Below are positions 44,412 to 53,313 of a stretch of 64,000 nucleotides of DNA, in pieces. Position numbers and translations under genes: made by a program. How positions within the stretch are numbered: position 1 is the first letter of the stretch; every line of letters starts with the position of its first letter. The stretch is from positions 1 through 64,000 of the IMG/VR virus record IMGVR_UViG_3300020438_002794, one strand, 5' to 3'. The notes under the pieces are model-generated. The model did no database searches, had not been told where the DNA came from, and worked only from the letters and a program-made list of their open reading frames with translations. The DNA comes from a virus.

Positions 44412-45699
44412 ACTTGCTCCATAGTTTATAAAGCTCTGCAAAGTCAGAATTGAAGTCTGTTTTACGCATTGTATCTATACTGCGAATATATTTGTTGAGG
44501 GCGGGCCACTTGTCGCTCCAATCCTCGCTATTCATAAAGTTTGTCATATTCTTTAATTCTTGCACTTTATTCTTTTCTGGGTATTTCAGCATGAAGTTAT
44601 CAATTTTTTCTGTTATAATTTGTTTCATTTCCTTAGGTAATACTTTAGCACACATGTACTGTGGATAGTGTAACACGCCAGGATGAAACATTCCTTGGTG
44701 ATCATGTATTCCAATTTTTTTATAGTTTTGATCAAACAAAAACTGTGCAAAGTCTGGCAAATACCAAATGTTTAATGCACTTACAGTACACAATACTTTA
44801 CCAACAATATGGTCAGCCGCGTTTTCTACTTTGTCCAGTGTTTCGTGTACAGTTTTCCAATTAGTTGGATAGCGTAACCATTTGTTCATTTCGCCTATGC
44901 CATCTATACTAAGCATAAGTTCTACAAACTTAAAGTGACCCCAAAGTTCTAATATATCATCTGGCATAATAGTACCATTGGTATGATAGCGTAGTTCTAT
45001 ATGTTCAGCATGTCCACTTTCGACACATTTCTTTAAGAAACGTCTGTGGTTCTTTAAATATAAAGGCTCGCCGCCTGCAAATATAAAGTGACGCATTCCG
45101 GCTAACAATGGATCTATCTCTTGTTCCCAAAACTCATCATCAGCGGCCCAGTCATATTTGTTGTTGCAATGGTCTTGTATTTTCCAATCCCAGTCACCTT
45201 TTACTTCAGGATTGTCGTGACTTAGATCTCTAATCTTTTCTGCATCTTTGACCCATTTACTAGAGTCAGTTGGTCTACACATAACACATTGTACATTACA
45301 AGTATTACCTAACCGTAAATCTAATGTAATAACATCTTGATCCAAACTGCCATCTTCGTTAGTGCTGGCTATTAGTTCGTCAACATATTCTCTTGTTAAT
45401 TTCTTTACCCATAGATTGTTTTCATTCATTCTATGACTACGAATACCTGCCGCTTCTTCTTTCCAGCAATGCATACATGCTTTTAGTGCTTTGCCGTTGA
45501 GCATATCTTTTCTAGCATTTTTCCAATAGTAACTGTTCCATACTGCATTTATATCAGCATTGTTTAAGTTAATACGTTGGTCTTGTGTAGGCTGAGCTAG
45601 ACAGCAAAGCAAAGCTGTGCCGTCTGTATAAGTTGCCATGTGCATCCATGGAAGAATACAAAATTTCTTTCCATAGTCTTCCAAAAAATCTTGTGCCAT
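44401..45699 (-). CDS. Radical SAM protein, N-terminal twitch type
   Basis: 432 aa. KFCILPWMHM (C14), LLCCLA (C32, C33), CMHCWKEEAAG (C75, C78); core C134xxxC138xxC141 (NTCNVQCVMC); FAGGEPLYL; tail IDTMRKTDFNSDFAELYKLW. Member of the array family although 22 kb away from the main run; most like 20822 in length and FAGGE form. Its final TGG AGC codons carry the Shine-Dalgarno of the next gene. Confidence 0.92.
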   Translation of the reverse strand: MAQDFLEDYGKKFCILPWMHMATYTDGTALLCCLAQPTQDQRINLNNADINAVWNSYYWKNARKDMLNGKALKACMHCWKEEAAGIRSHRMNENNLWVKKLTREYVDELIASTNEDGSLDQDVITLDLRLGNTCNVQCVMCRPTDSSKWVKDAEKIRDLSHDNPEVKGDWDWKIQDHCNNKYDWAADDEFWEQEIDPLLAGMRHFIFAGGEPLYLKNHRRFLKKCVESGHAEHIELRYHTNGTIMPDDILELWGHFKFVELMLSIDGIGEMNKWLRYPTNWKTVHETLDKVENAADHIVGKVLCTVSALNIWYLPDFAQFLFDQNYKKIGIHDHQGMFHPGVLHYPQYMCAKVLPKEMKQIITEKIDNFMLKYPEKNKVQELKNMTNFMNSEDWSDKWPALNKYIRSIDTMRKTDFNSDFAELYKLWSKYEV

Positions 45700-47051
45700 T
45701 ATTCTACCAACTTTCTAACATTTTGATACAAGTCATCATCAACAATACTAAAGTTGGTATTACGCTGTCTGTCCCATACTTCTGTCATCTTCACAAAGTC
45801 TTGTAATTGTTCTTTCCAATTATCTAACTGTGGTTGTTCCAAATATCCTACGATACCATCTACACTATTCTTAATTAACCAGTTCTTCTCATATAATATA
45901 TTACACTGTTCTTTAAATTCAAGCAATCTATTTTTTGCATTCTGTCTCATTTCAACAGGAAGATTTCTCACATCTAAATACGGAGGATGTGTATTAATTA
46001 ATATGTCAACACCAATACTTTTCCATTCTATTTCTGGCTTTCCTGCATAAAATTCTTCGCCTAACTCGTGTGCAAGCCATAGTATTTCGTGTATTCGATT
46101 TATGTTGTAGATTTGTAGTACAGGACTTATATTGCTAGAAACGTTTGGTAAACTTAATATGCTTCTATAGTTTCTAAGTATAATGTCCCAACTCTTAGTG
46201 CCTCGTATAAATTCATTTACAACGCCTACACCATCTAAACTAGCATTGATGTCTACACTTTCAAATTTACCAATACTATCCAAAAACTTTTGATTAGCAT
46301 TTGTACAGTTGGTATTCATAAACACATTAATATGTTTACTATGACCTTGTTCAGCGGCATAGTTTAAAAACTGCATGTTGTTTTGAATCATAGTTGGCTC
46401 ACCACCTGTCATGTAAACTTTTCTTAGTTTAGGCATCCATTCGTATATGTCTTTCCAAAAATCATCAGCATCAAACTTTTCTCTGTATTCTTTGCTGTTG
46501 ATCCAGTCTGGACGTTTGCCGTATGTTTTCTCTTGTATTCTGGTATAGTCCTCTTCAACATCTGTGAGCTTGGCATCTTCTTTAGCAATAGTACTACTGT
46601 TAAAACTGTTGCACATTCTACAACTAAGATTACACAAGTTACCCAAACGCAGGTCCAAGTAAAGAGGATCGTGTTCTGGTAATGCAAAGTCATTATTATA
46701 GCTTGCTTCAATGCGTTCATGAATAGCTTCTTCGCCTATACGGCGTTCCCATTCCTCATTGTGCATTTGTCTGAAACTTTTTTTACCTACTTCTTCTTGC
46801 AGGTAACAGTGTTTACAACTACTAACTTGTTCTCCTTGAATCATAGTCATGCGTATATCACGCATGTCTTTATCATTCCATGCTTGCTTTAGTGTTGTAC
46901 TATTGATATCTAAAATTTTGCCATCATCGCCACGTAGTACACTGGGTTTGGCAATACAGCAAAAGTCAATACTTCCACTGGTATTCACCATCATGCTTAA
47001 CCAAGGGTAAACACAAAATGTTTCCCCGTACAATTCATCCCAGTCTGCCAT
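45699..47051 (-). CDS. Radical SAM protein, N-terminal twitch type
   Basis: 450 aa. TFCVYPWLSM (C13), FCCIA (C31, C32), CKHCYLQEE (C79, C82); core C140xxxC144xxC147 (NLCNLSCRMC); YMTGGEPTM; tail WDRQRNTNFSIVDDDLYQNV. Its stop overlaps the next start as TAATG. Paired with 44401 as a second cluster of N-twitch genes. Substrate unknown. Confidence 0.92.
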   Translation of the reverse strand: MADWDELYGETFCVYPWLSMMVNTSGSIDFCCIAKPSVLRGDDGKILDINSTTLKQAWNDKDMRDIRMTMIQGEQVSSCKHCYLQEEVGKKSFRQMHNEEWERRIGEEAIHERIEASYNNDFALPEHDPLYLDLRLGNLCNLSCRMCNSFNSSTIAKEDAKLTDVEEDYTRIQEKTYGKRPDWINSKEYREKFDADDFWKDIYEWMPKLRKVYMTGGEPTMIQNNMQFLNYAAEQGHSKHINVFMNTNCTNANQKFLDSIGKFESVDINASLDGVGVVNEFIRGTKSWDIILRNYRSILSLPNVSSNISPVLQIYNINRIHEILWLAHELGEEFYAGKPEIEWKSIGVDILINTHPPYLDVRNLPVEMRQNAKNRLLEFKEQCNILYEKNWLIKNSVDGIVGYLEQPQLDNWKEQLQDFVKMTEVWDRQRNTNFSIVDDDLYQNVRKLVE

Positions 47052-47053
47052 GC

Positions 47054-48031
47054 TTACTCAATACTATCATCGACTTGATCTTCTCTTACCATAGCACCTA
47101 GTCTGTGTGGATTTTTATAAACAGTTTTAAAGAATCTACTTCCGATATGATCCATATCTGTAATTTCAAAATCTAACACACTCCTAAGTTCGTCACCTAG
47201 TTCTATAGTTTTAGCTTTGAGTTTATTCCAATCCCAACTTACACCAGTATTCACGCACATTTCTTTGCCGCCTTCAAATTGAGGGAACAGTTCTTCATTA
47301 AACATTTTGCTTAACCAATCAAAGTCTCTCACATTACGCCAATCCCATTTGCGTCTTTCTATGTTAGTCATGTGACAACCTAATCTAGCACCATATATTG
47401 CCCATAAACCATTTGTAGCATCTTCACCTACTGTCATCCACACCAACAGTCTTTTATAGTTCTCGTAATGTATTCTTTTGATATCAGCAGGATCAACTAC
47501 ATCACCGCCTTCTAATCCCATTTTTACACCTTCACGGAAACCTGCTCTCCATGCCTGTAGTGGGCTACCATTATTAGCTACATCACAATAAACATTGTTC
47601 ATCTGTATATAACGTATATTCCAACAAAAGTCAACTTGTGCCGCTTTGTCACTTTCAGGAGCCGCTTCATGTGTACGCATTTTATTAACAACGTCTACGG
47701 GCCAGCACTTAATACCGCCATTTCCATATACCAATCCGTTTACTGCATTTTTTCCTGCCCAGCTAATTACATCAGTCGGAGTAACTCTATCCATGTTTAG
47801 TTCAGCATTAAAAAATTCTTCTCTTACAATATTATCTGCATCAATTGTAATAAATCTATCCGTTTCAGCTATTGCCGCGGCGGCTTTGTGTGCGGCATCA
47901 CTACCCCATACTCCGTGACTGCGTTTTGCCCACGGACATTTATCTTGTAAGTCTGCCCAATTTTGTTCTGCGTTAGGCTCGTCATAGCTGATATATATTA
48001 TATCGAACTCTGTAACTGGCGTTAGTGTCAT
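47054..48031 (-). CDS. Glycosyltransferase-like protein (GT-A, DxD)
   Basis: 325 aa. FDIIYISYDEPNAEQN...AAHKAAAAIAETDRFITIDADN: D64/D66 form the DxD metal site. Paralog of the 234-aa protein at 24555 with a longer C-terminus. The pair lies on either side of the middle gene block. Predicted nucleotide-sugar transferase; donor and acceptor unknown. Confidence 0.68.
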   Translation of the reverse strand: MTLTPVTEFDIIYISYDEPNAEQNWADLQDKCPWAKRSHGVWGSDAAHKAAAAIAETDRFITIDADNIVREEFFNAELNMDRVTPTDVISWAGKNAVNGLVYGNGGIKCWPVDVVNKMRTHEAAPESDKAAQVDFCWNIRYIQMNNVYCDVANNGSPLQAWRAGFREGVKMGLEGGDVVDPADIKRIHYENYKRLLVWMTVGEDATNGLWAIYGARLGCHMTNIERRKWDWRNVRDFDWLSKMFNEELFPQFEGGKEMCVNTGVSWDWNKLKAKTIELGDELRSVLDFEITDMDHIGSRFFKTVYKNPHRLGAMVREDQVDDSIE

Positions 48032-48034
48032 AGT

Positions 48035-49042
48035 TTACTCCGGTTGGTTAATGTAGTCGAATGTTAAGTCAACATTACTTTCTCTGCATAAAATTCCACA
48101 TTTAGTTAAGTCTAAACCTGGGGTTGGTATTTCTAAAGTTCTATCCCATCCTATGCTATTTAATGGAAGAACAATATGATCTAGTAACTGACTTGGATTA
48201 CGTGGATCTGTTATATACAGTCCTATATCAGTATATATTTTACTGTCCTGTGGATTTTGGAAATTACTTTTAATTTGTGTGACATCGCCTTTCTTAATTA
48301 TTGTAAAGTCTGTTGCAACGTCTTGAGTTGGTTGAGTAGGTTTAGCAAATGATCTTCTCCTACTGTATCTTGTTCTATAATCTATTCCTGTGAAGTTTGC
48401 TTTTCTCTGTAGTCTATAACTTTGAAATATTTTCTTAGTCATAACACTCATTTCTCCTAGCCCACATATTCTTCGCAATGGCGCCATATCGAAAATCATA
48501 TAACCTTCTTCGATCAGTTCTCCAGGATCAATCTCAATAGTTTTTACTAGAAAGTTTGGATCATTGTCTTTAATTAAAAAAAGTGTAATCGGATCGTATA
48601 CTCCGTCTTGTTCAGGATTCAAACTTATATTTCTAAAAAAACGTTTACCTGTCATTCTATACAGTGTGTCTTGATTAAAGTTTACTTCCATTTTCCAACT
48701 GTTGATGTACAGTATAATATTGATATCAGCTTTAGTTTTTTGATTAAGTGGAACTACACTTAATCGTCTCTCAGCTTCTTTGATTCTCAAAACTGCTGAC
48801 TTCTCAACTAGTTTTAGTTCATGATTAACATCGACTACTGCAAATTTTTTAGGGTCAACATGACCCATTAGTATTTGTCTAGCGTCATCACTATCTGTTA
48901 CAATAAAAGGATTTTTTATTTGATCCTTTTCTCTATTTGTAACCGTGACTACATCACCATTTTCGTCGTCATAATAAACACACCATTTAGGTGCAGGTTT
49001 ATCGCTCTTGTAATCTCTGAGTAAGGTTGGTTCTGAAGACAT
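48035..49042 (-). CDS. Hypothetical protein, possible virion component
   Basis: 335 aa. Beta-rich with an Arg-rich middle (FTGIDYRTRYSRRRSFAKPTQ) and no transmembrane segment. Located between glycosyltransferase-like genes and close to virion genes. Its start overlaps the upstream gene by 44 bases with only a weak Shine-Dalgarno, so the true start is uncertain. No family recognised. Confidence 0.62.
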   Translation of the reverse strand: MSSEPTLLRDYKSDKPAPKWCVYYDDENGDVVTVTNREKDQIKNPFIVTDSDDARQILMGHVDPKKFAVVDVNHELKLVEKSAVLRIKEAERRLSVVPLNQKTKADINIILYINSWKMEVNFNQDTLYRMTGKRFFRNISLNPEQDGVYDPITLFLIKDNDPNFLVKTIEIDPGELIEEGYMIFDMAPLRRICGLGEMSVMTKKIFQSYRLQRKANFTGIDYRTRYSRRRSFAKPTQPTQDVATDFTIIKKGDVTQIKSNFQNPQDSKIYTDIGLYITDPRNPSQLLDHIVLPLNSIGWDRTLEIPTPGLDLTKCGILCRESNVDLTFDYINQPE

Positions 49043-49913
49043 CTACTATTTCATCTGTTAAAAACGTTTCATCACTATAATGAATAATTCCACTGCTGAT
49101 AACGCTATTTTCTATTTGTATTTTCTTATTATTAGTTACCCAATAGTTTAACATATCAGTCCAGTTACCCGGAGCTTCTTCTGGATTGTTAAACACACCA
49201 TGTGATAATGTATGTAAGTCATAATGATTACTAAGTTTTACACCAATGTCGTCTGTGTGATCAACAAAGTGTGTAATTACATTACCTAAAACATTTTTTT
49301 GAAAATACTCTGGTTTCTTATTTGGAAACACATGATTGTATACGTCTCTCCAGTTTTGCAATACAGGGTCAGCCATTTTAAACCATTCTGCAACTGTTTC
49401 ATCTTTTTTATCAAAATACATCAAGTTATAAAAATATTTAGGTAACTTGTATTGTATTTCGTATTCGAATCGATTAACTCTTGGAATAGGAAAGTTTCTA
49501 TAAGCAAGTGCGTCATTCGGAACACTAATGCCGTTCTTAGATGACATTACCGCCCAAAGATCATTTATATCAACATTTACAAATAGTGTATCATAATCAA
49601 CATATATTGTTTCTTCGTAAGGAGTTGCGTGATAAACTTGCCATAAGTTCATGCCATGAAATCCGTCTTTGTGAGCACTGTTTCCGTATGGTAATTCTAT
49701 CATATAGTCAAAAGCATGTTCATAAAAACTTTGAACATTACCTAATTGACCTTTATCTACAATCAGTGTAATACTTGCATCTGGGTCGCATACTTTTATA
49801 CTACATGCAAGTGCATAACAATATCGAATATTGTCTTCGCCTGTATTAATACCTAAGGTTACAAAACCTCTATTAGGTGCATCATTGTTTTCAATTTCAA
49901 TTTCTTCAGACAC
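48999..49913 (-). CDS. Glycosyltransferase-like protein, GT8-like
   Basis: 304 aa. GFVTLGINTGEDNIRYCYALACSI, then HATPYEETIYVDYDTLFVN with DYD (D106, D108), the metal site of GT8-type retaining transferases. It shares the TPYE...D.D.L element with 49906, so the two are paralogs. Candidate enzyme for sugar addition to the nearby virion proteins or to the glycan made upstream. Confidence 0.7.
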   Translation of the reverse strand: MSEEIEIENNDAPNRGFVTLGINTGEDNIRYCYALACSIKVCDPDASITLIVDKGQLGNVQSFYEHAFDYMIELPYGNSAHKDGFHGMNLWQVYHATPYEETIYVDYDTLFVNVDINDLWAVMSSKNGISVPNDALAYRNFPIPRVNRFEYEIQYKLPKYFYNLMYFDKKDETVAEWFKMADPVLQNWRDVYNHVFPNKKPEYFQKNVLGNVITHFVDHTDDIGVKLSNHYDLHTLSHGVFNNPEEAPGNWTDMLNYWVTNNKKIQIENSVISSGIIHYSDETFLTDEIVDVFRTNLTQRLQER

Positions 49914-50817
49914 TGGTTTCTTCTTTCGCTAAATTTAACAAAGTTTGATAGTGCCTATCTAATGCACGTTTGTTCATAATATGTAAGTTTTGATCTGTAT
50001 GTCTACACAATATATTTTTCCATTGCTCTGCTCTATTGTGTTTTAAAAACACAACATCATTCAATCCATTTACTTGTGCAATATCATCTTTTTGATCCAT
50101 GTTTAGCAACGGCTGTCCCATAAAATCATGTATAAAGTCATCATTGTTCATACCATTCATTAGGTGTGTTGCAATGCTAACACAAAAGTCTGTTCTAAAT
50201 AACATTTTAGGAAATTGGTAAAGCAGGCTATAATATTCCCAATTCTCTTTTACATGAGCCCATATATCAAAAAATAACTTGCTTTCTTCACTTTGATCAA
50301 AATAAACTATTGTACTCCACCAATGATGTATTCCTGCTTCATTCAAAGTAATTTCGTTTGTGTAAGGCATTTCTCCACCCACATACTGTGCGTATCTATG
50401 CATTGCAATAGGTAAATCAGTTTCAAAAATATAATTGTAAAAGTCGTTCATTAACAAATAGTCAGTGTCTAGTAACAGTGTACGCTCGTAAGGCGTATGA
50501 TTGAAAACTGTGTGTTTGTTACTATTCCAAAAAGGTGCATTAAATTCACTCCACGGACTATCCATGTGCCTTCTTATATTAGTTCTCTTTTCTGTTACAC
50601 TACCGTCGATAACAACGTTATCAAATGAATCATTGACTAAACCTTTATCATGGCTTTGATTCATCCATTCCATTGTGCCTTCGTCAGTAATAAGTGTAAC
50701 AGGCATGTTTAGTTGCTTTTTTGCATAATGCGATGCTAGTATAGCAAACTTAGCATAATCTAGTTCTTCATTGTTATAGCAAAATAAACAAATGCCATTT
50801 CCTTGTTTTTCTGACAT
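49906..50817 (-). CDS. Glycosyltransferase-like protein, GT8-like
   Basis: 303 aa. GICLFCYNNEELDYAKFAILASHY, then HTPYERTLLLDTDYLLM with DTD (D117, D119). Paralog of 48999 with a more distant C-terminus (HHWWSTIVYFDQSEESKLFFDIWAHV). Overlaps it by eight bases. Predicted nucleotide-sugar transferase. Confidence 0.7.
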   Translation of the reverse strand: MSEKQGNGICLFCYNNEELDYAKFAILASHYAKKQLNMPVTLITDEGTMEWMNQSHDKGLVNDSFDNVVIDGSVTEKRTNIRRHMDSPWSEFNAPFWNSNKHTVFNHTPYERTLLLDTDYLLMNDFYNYIFETDLPIAMHRYAQYVGGEMPYTNEITLNEAGIHHWWSTIVYFDQSEESKLFFDIWAHVKENWEYYSLLYQFPKMLFRTDFCVSIATHLMNGMNNDDFIHDFMGQPLLNMDQKDDIAQVNGLNDVVFLKHNRAEQWKNILCRHTDQNLHIMNKRALDRHYQTLLNLAKEETSV

Positions 50818-50820
50818 TCA

Positions 50821-51168
50821 CTACCAATCCATTAAACTTTTAATATTTCGAGCTTTCTTAATTTTTTCTGCTTGTACTTTGTAGGCATTACTTGCCTCGG
50901 TATACGCACTTACCATTGTTTCTAAAAATTCACTAAGATTATCTATTAATATTGGATTCTCTTTGGTGTCTATTAGAATAGCTTCTTTCCTGTCCATATC
51001 AAGTAAAGTCTTTACGAAGCTAATGGTAACTGCATCAGCGAAAAATACGCCCTTTGCATAATGCACGGTTTGCAAAACTTGAGTTCGTTGTTTTAGAGTG
51101 CGTTTTTGATTACCTAATGTAATTCGATAATTTGCAAACTCTAACGCTTTTTCGAGTCTCTCGTCCAT
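50821..51168 (-). CDS. Small helical hypothetical protein, 115 aa
   Basis: First gene behind the promoter at 51.2 kb with GGAG upstream. Helical, charged, Lys/Glu-rich (ERLEKALEFANYRITLGNQKRTLKQRTQVLQ). No enzyme motif. Position between virion and glycosyltransferase genes suggests a phage-specific assembly or chaperone protein, but this is not shown. Confidence 0.65.
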   Translation of the reverse strand: MDERLEKALEFANYRITLGNQKRTLKQRTQVLQTVHYAKGVFFADAVTISFVKTLLDMDRKEAILIDTKENPILIDNLSEFLETMVSAYTEASNAYKVQAEKIKKARNIKSLMDW

Positions 51169-51195
51169 ACTGAGTTTCTCCTTTAGTTATATACT

Positions 51196-51225
51196 ACTAT
51201 AACTTATTTATGTGAGTTTTGTCAA
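51196..51225 (-). promoter_or_regulatory. Sigma70-type promoter for 25-51 kb genes
   Basis: Minus-strand TTGACA (51225-51220) and TATAGT (51201-51196), spacer 18. A CATAAATA (51212-51205) inside the spacer resembles a T4-type late promoter, so early and late starts may overlap here. It lies between the end of the virion genes and the 115-aa gene. Confidence 0.62.
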
Positions 51226-51232
51226 CAGTTTT

Positions 51233-52390
51233 TTAGTAATCATCTATACTTGTGAAATCATTTACAATAGCAAATGTCGGAGCAGGTGTTACATCAAAAC
51301 TAGTTGTGCCAATGGTAAGTGTATCAGGCATCAAATAACTTACAGTAGGTGTTATTGTACCGTCAACAAAGTTGTTGTGTGTAGTGTCATCTAGTACCAT
51401 TTTAAATTGAACACCAGCTCCGTTATTAATATACTTTCCGTATATTTTAAATTTTAACTGTTGATAGGTGCTATAAGCACTGTATGCACTAACATATATT
51501 GTGCTACTGTATGATCCGCCGATAATTGCAGGATCTGCCCAACCAGGATAGTTTCCAGGTCCAGTAATATATCCGTAGCCATATCCATAAGATCCATATC
51601 CATATGTACCAACTTTTCTACCTAGTGTAACGCCACTAGATGTAAACAATAGTCCTTCGTTAGTGTTTGTGTCTGATCCATCACCGTAATTTGCAGTGAG
51701 ATCATAAAAGCCTTTGCCTTCACTAGTTCCACTTGTTGTTGCGGCACTTTGCGTCATAGTGTCCCAATTAAAGTTTAGTACACCCATTTCGTTAATGACA
51801 TCACTCCAGTTGTAGTAACCAGCAGTCGAACCGCTTGTCATGTTTAGTGCTACTCGTAATTGCCCACCGCCATTGAAAAAATACCTAGCTGAGTTATAAT
51901 CAGCCCATTCAAATTTATGTTCACCATTCAGCTGATTATTCCAAGTTGTTGTTCTTTCATATCCTGTAGAAGTGGCGTTAAAAGCACTTGCATTGGTCGC
52001 ATCTATTGTTAAATGTTTGTTGTTTAGTATAACAGTGTTAAACTTTGTTCTAACTAAGTTTAAATCTTCAGCTCTAATAGCTGTACCTGCAGAAATAGTA
52101 GTTCTATTAGCTGGTATTGCAAAAACTAAAACGTTGTCTGTCAGATCTGTGTGATTAATACTAATATTTGTTCTAGATACTAGTTCTTGTAGTCTTTCTG
52201 CTGTAATAAGAGTACCGTCAACTAGTGCATCAGCTATATTAACTGCACCCCAGCCAAATTTATGTGTTGCTATTCTATTAGCATCAGTAACAGCCGCAGT
52301 CGGATACTTGTCGCCAAAAACTTTGTTTACATCAACGGCTACAAGATTGTATTCTTCGTTTGTTACTAAATCACCAACAGCACCAACCAT
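51233..52390 (-). CDS. Virion protein, putative tail fibre-associated
   Basis: 385 aa. Starts MVGAVGDLVTNEEYNLV, a front domain I recall from marine T4-like phage structural proteins. The rest is Ser/Thr/Gly/Tyr-rich and beta in character with a TYGYGSYGYGYGY stretch (about 51560-51612). No enzyme motif. Likely a tail or fibre component; exact role unknown. Confidence 0.65.
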   Translation of the reverse strand: MVGAVGDLVTNEEYNLVAVDVNKVFGDKYPTAAVTDANRIATHKFGWGAVNIADALVDGTLITAERLQELVSRTNISINHTDLTDNVLVFAIPANRTTISAGTAIRAEDLNLVRTKFNTVILNNKHLTIDATNASAFNATSTGYERTTTWNNQLNGEHKFEWADYNSARYFFNGGGQLRVALNMTSGSTAGYYNWSDVINEMGVLNFNWDTMTQSAATTSGTSEGKGFYDLTANYGDGSDTNTNEGLLFTSSGVTLGRKVGTYGYGSYGYGYGYITGPGNYPGWADPAIIGGSYSSTIYVSAYSAYSTYQQLKFKIYGKYINNGAGVQFKMVLDDTTHNNFVDGTITPTVSYLMPDTLTIGTTSFDVTPAPTFAIVNDFTSIDDY

Positions 52391-52391
52391 C

Positions 52392-53303
52392 TTACTTCGA
52401 TCCTACTACTACTTCTATTGTACCTACTTCTTCGGTAGCTTTTTCTTCTAAGGATCTACCTACTACTTCTTTCCAACTGTAGTCGTCTGGTGCAACCATT
52501 CCAACTCCGTCTGTGCCACTAGATACTACTCTATCGCCTTTACCAATTTTTCCAATAATTTTACATGGAACTCTACCTGATAGTGCTACAAATGGATGTG
52601 TAGCGTCTGTACCTGCGGAAGCATTCATTTCAAAGCCTGGTGCTGTACTAATAATTCCAAAAACTTTGATATCGCTTGCTTCTGTTGTTTGTGTAATTTC
52701 TTTTGTGCCGCCAATTTTTACTATTGTTCCAGCCTCATATTCTGCATCTGCTTCATAACGCTCTGCAAGGTCAGCATATTCTGCACTTGTAGCAATACCT
52801 CTAAATTTATAATGTGTTGTATTGTTCATTGTTACACCGGATTGAATAGTGGGAAACTGTGTACTGAGTGCAGTAGTACCATCTTCTAGTTTTTCATCTA
52901 TATGAGGTGTCCAAGCTGTTGTATCATCGCATGTGATTGTTACAATATTGCTATCAACAATCATTTCTATTGTTTTATGGAAATTTCCGCCAGTGTCTTT
53001 TCTGTTGCGGAATTCAATTTTTGTTGTACCTGCGCCACTTAACAATACACTCCAAACACCATTGTCGTAAACTTTCATTTGACTATTAGCTGTATCGTAC
53101 CAAAGTTGACCTTCAGTTGGATTGCTTGGAGCAGTTCCATTGGCAAAATGTTCTAATAGGTGCAACATATTTTCGTTTAATGTTTCTCCAAAGCGTGTGT
53201 AGTTTTTACCAATCAATCCAATACTAGTACTGGTATCAATTGTTCCGTCGTTTACAACTATTGCTGTTTTACTACTTTGACTATAATCTATTGTATATGG
53301 CAT
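52392..53303 (-). CDS. Virion protein, putative tail fibre
   Basis: 303 aa. N-terminal PYTIDYSQSSKTAIVVNDGTIDTSTS..., then NPTEGQLWYDTANSQMKVYD, seen in marine phage fibre proteins; C-terminal DLAERYEADAEYEAGTIVKIGG...GKIGKGDRVVSSG, another module I recall from cyanophage fibres. Gene spacing and codon use match the neighbours. GGAA ahead of the ATG. Predicted structural. Confidence 0.72.
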   Translation of the reverse strand: MPYTIDYSQSSKTAIVVNDGTIDTSTSIGLIGKNYTRFGETLNENMLHLLEHFANGTAPSNPTEGQLWYDTANSQMKVYDNGVWSVLLSGAGTTKIEFRNRKDTGGNFHKTIEMIVDSNIVTITCDDTTAWTPHIDEKLEDGTTALSTQFPTIQSGVTMNNTTHYKFRGIATSAEYADLAERYEADAEYEAGTIVKIGGTKEITQTTEASDIKVFGIISTAPGFEMNASAGTDATHPFVALSGRVPCKIIGKIGKGDRVVSSGTDGVGMVAPDDYSWKEVVGRSLEEKATEEVGTIEVVVGSK

Positions 53304-53313
53304 ATCTTATTCC

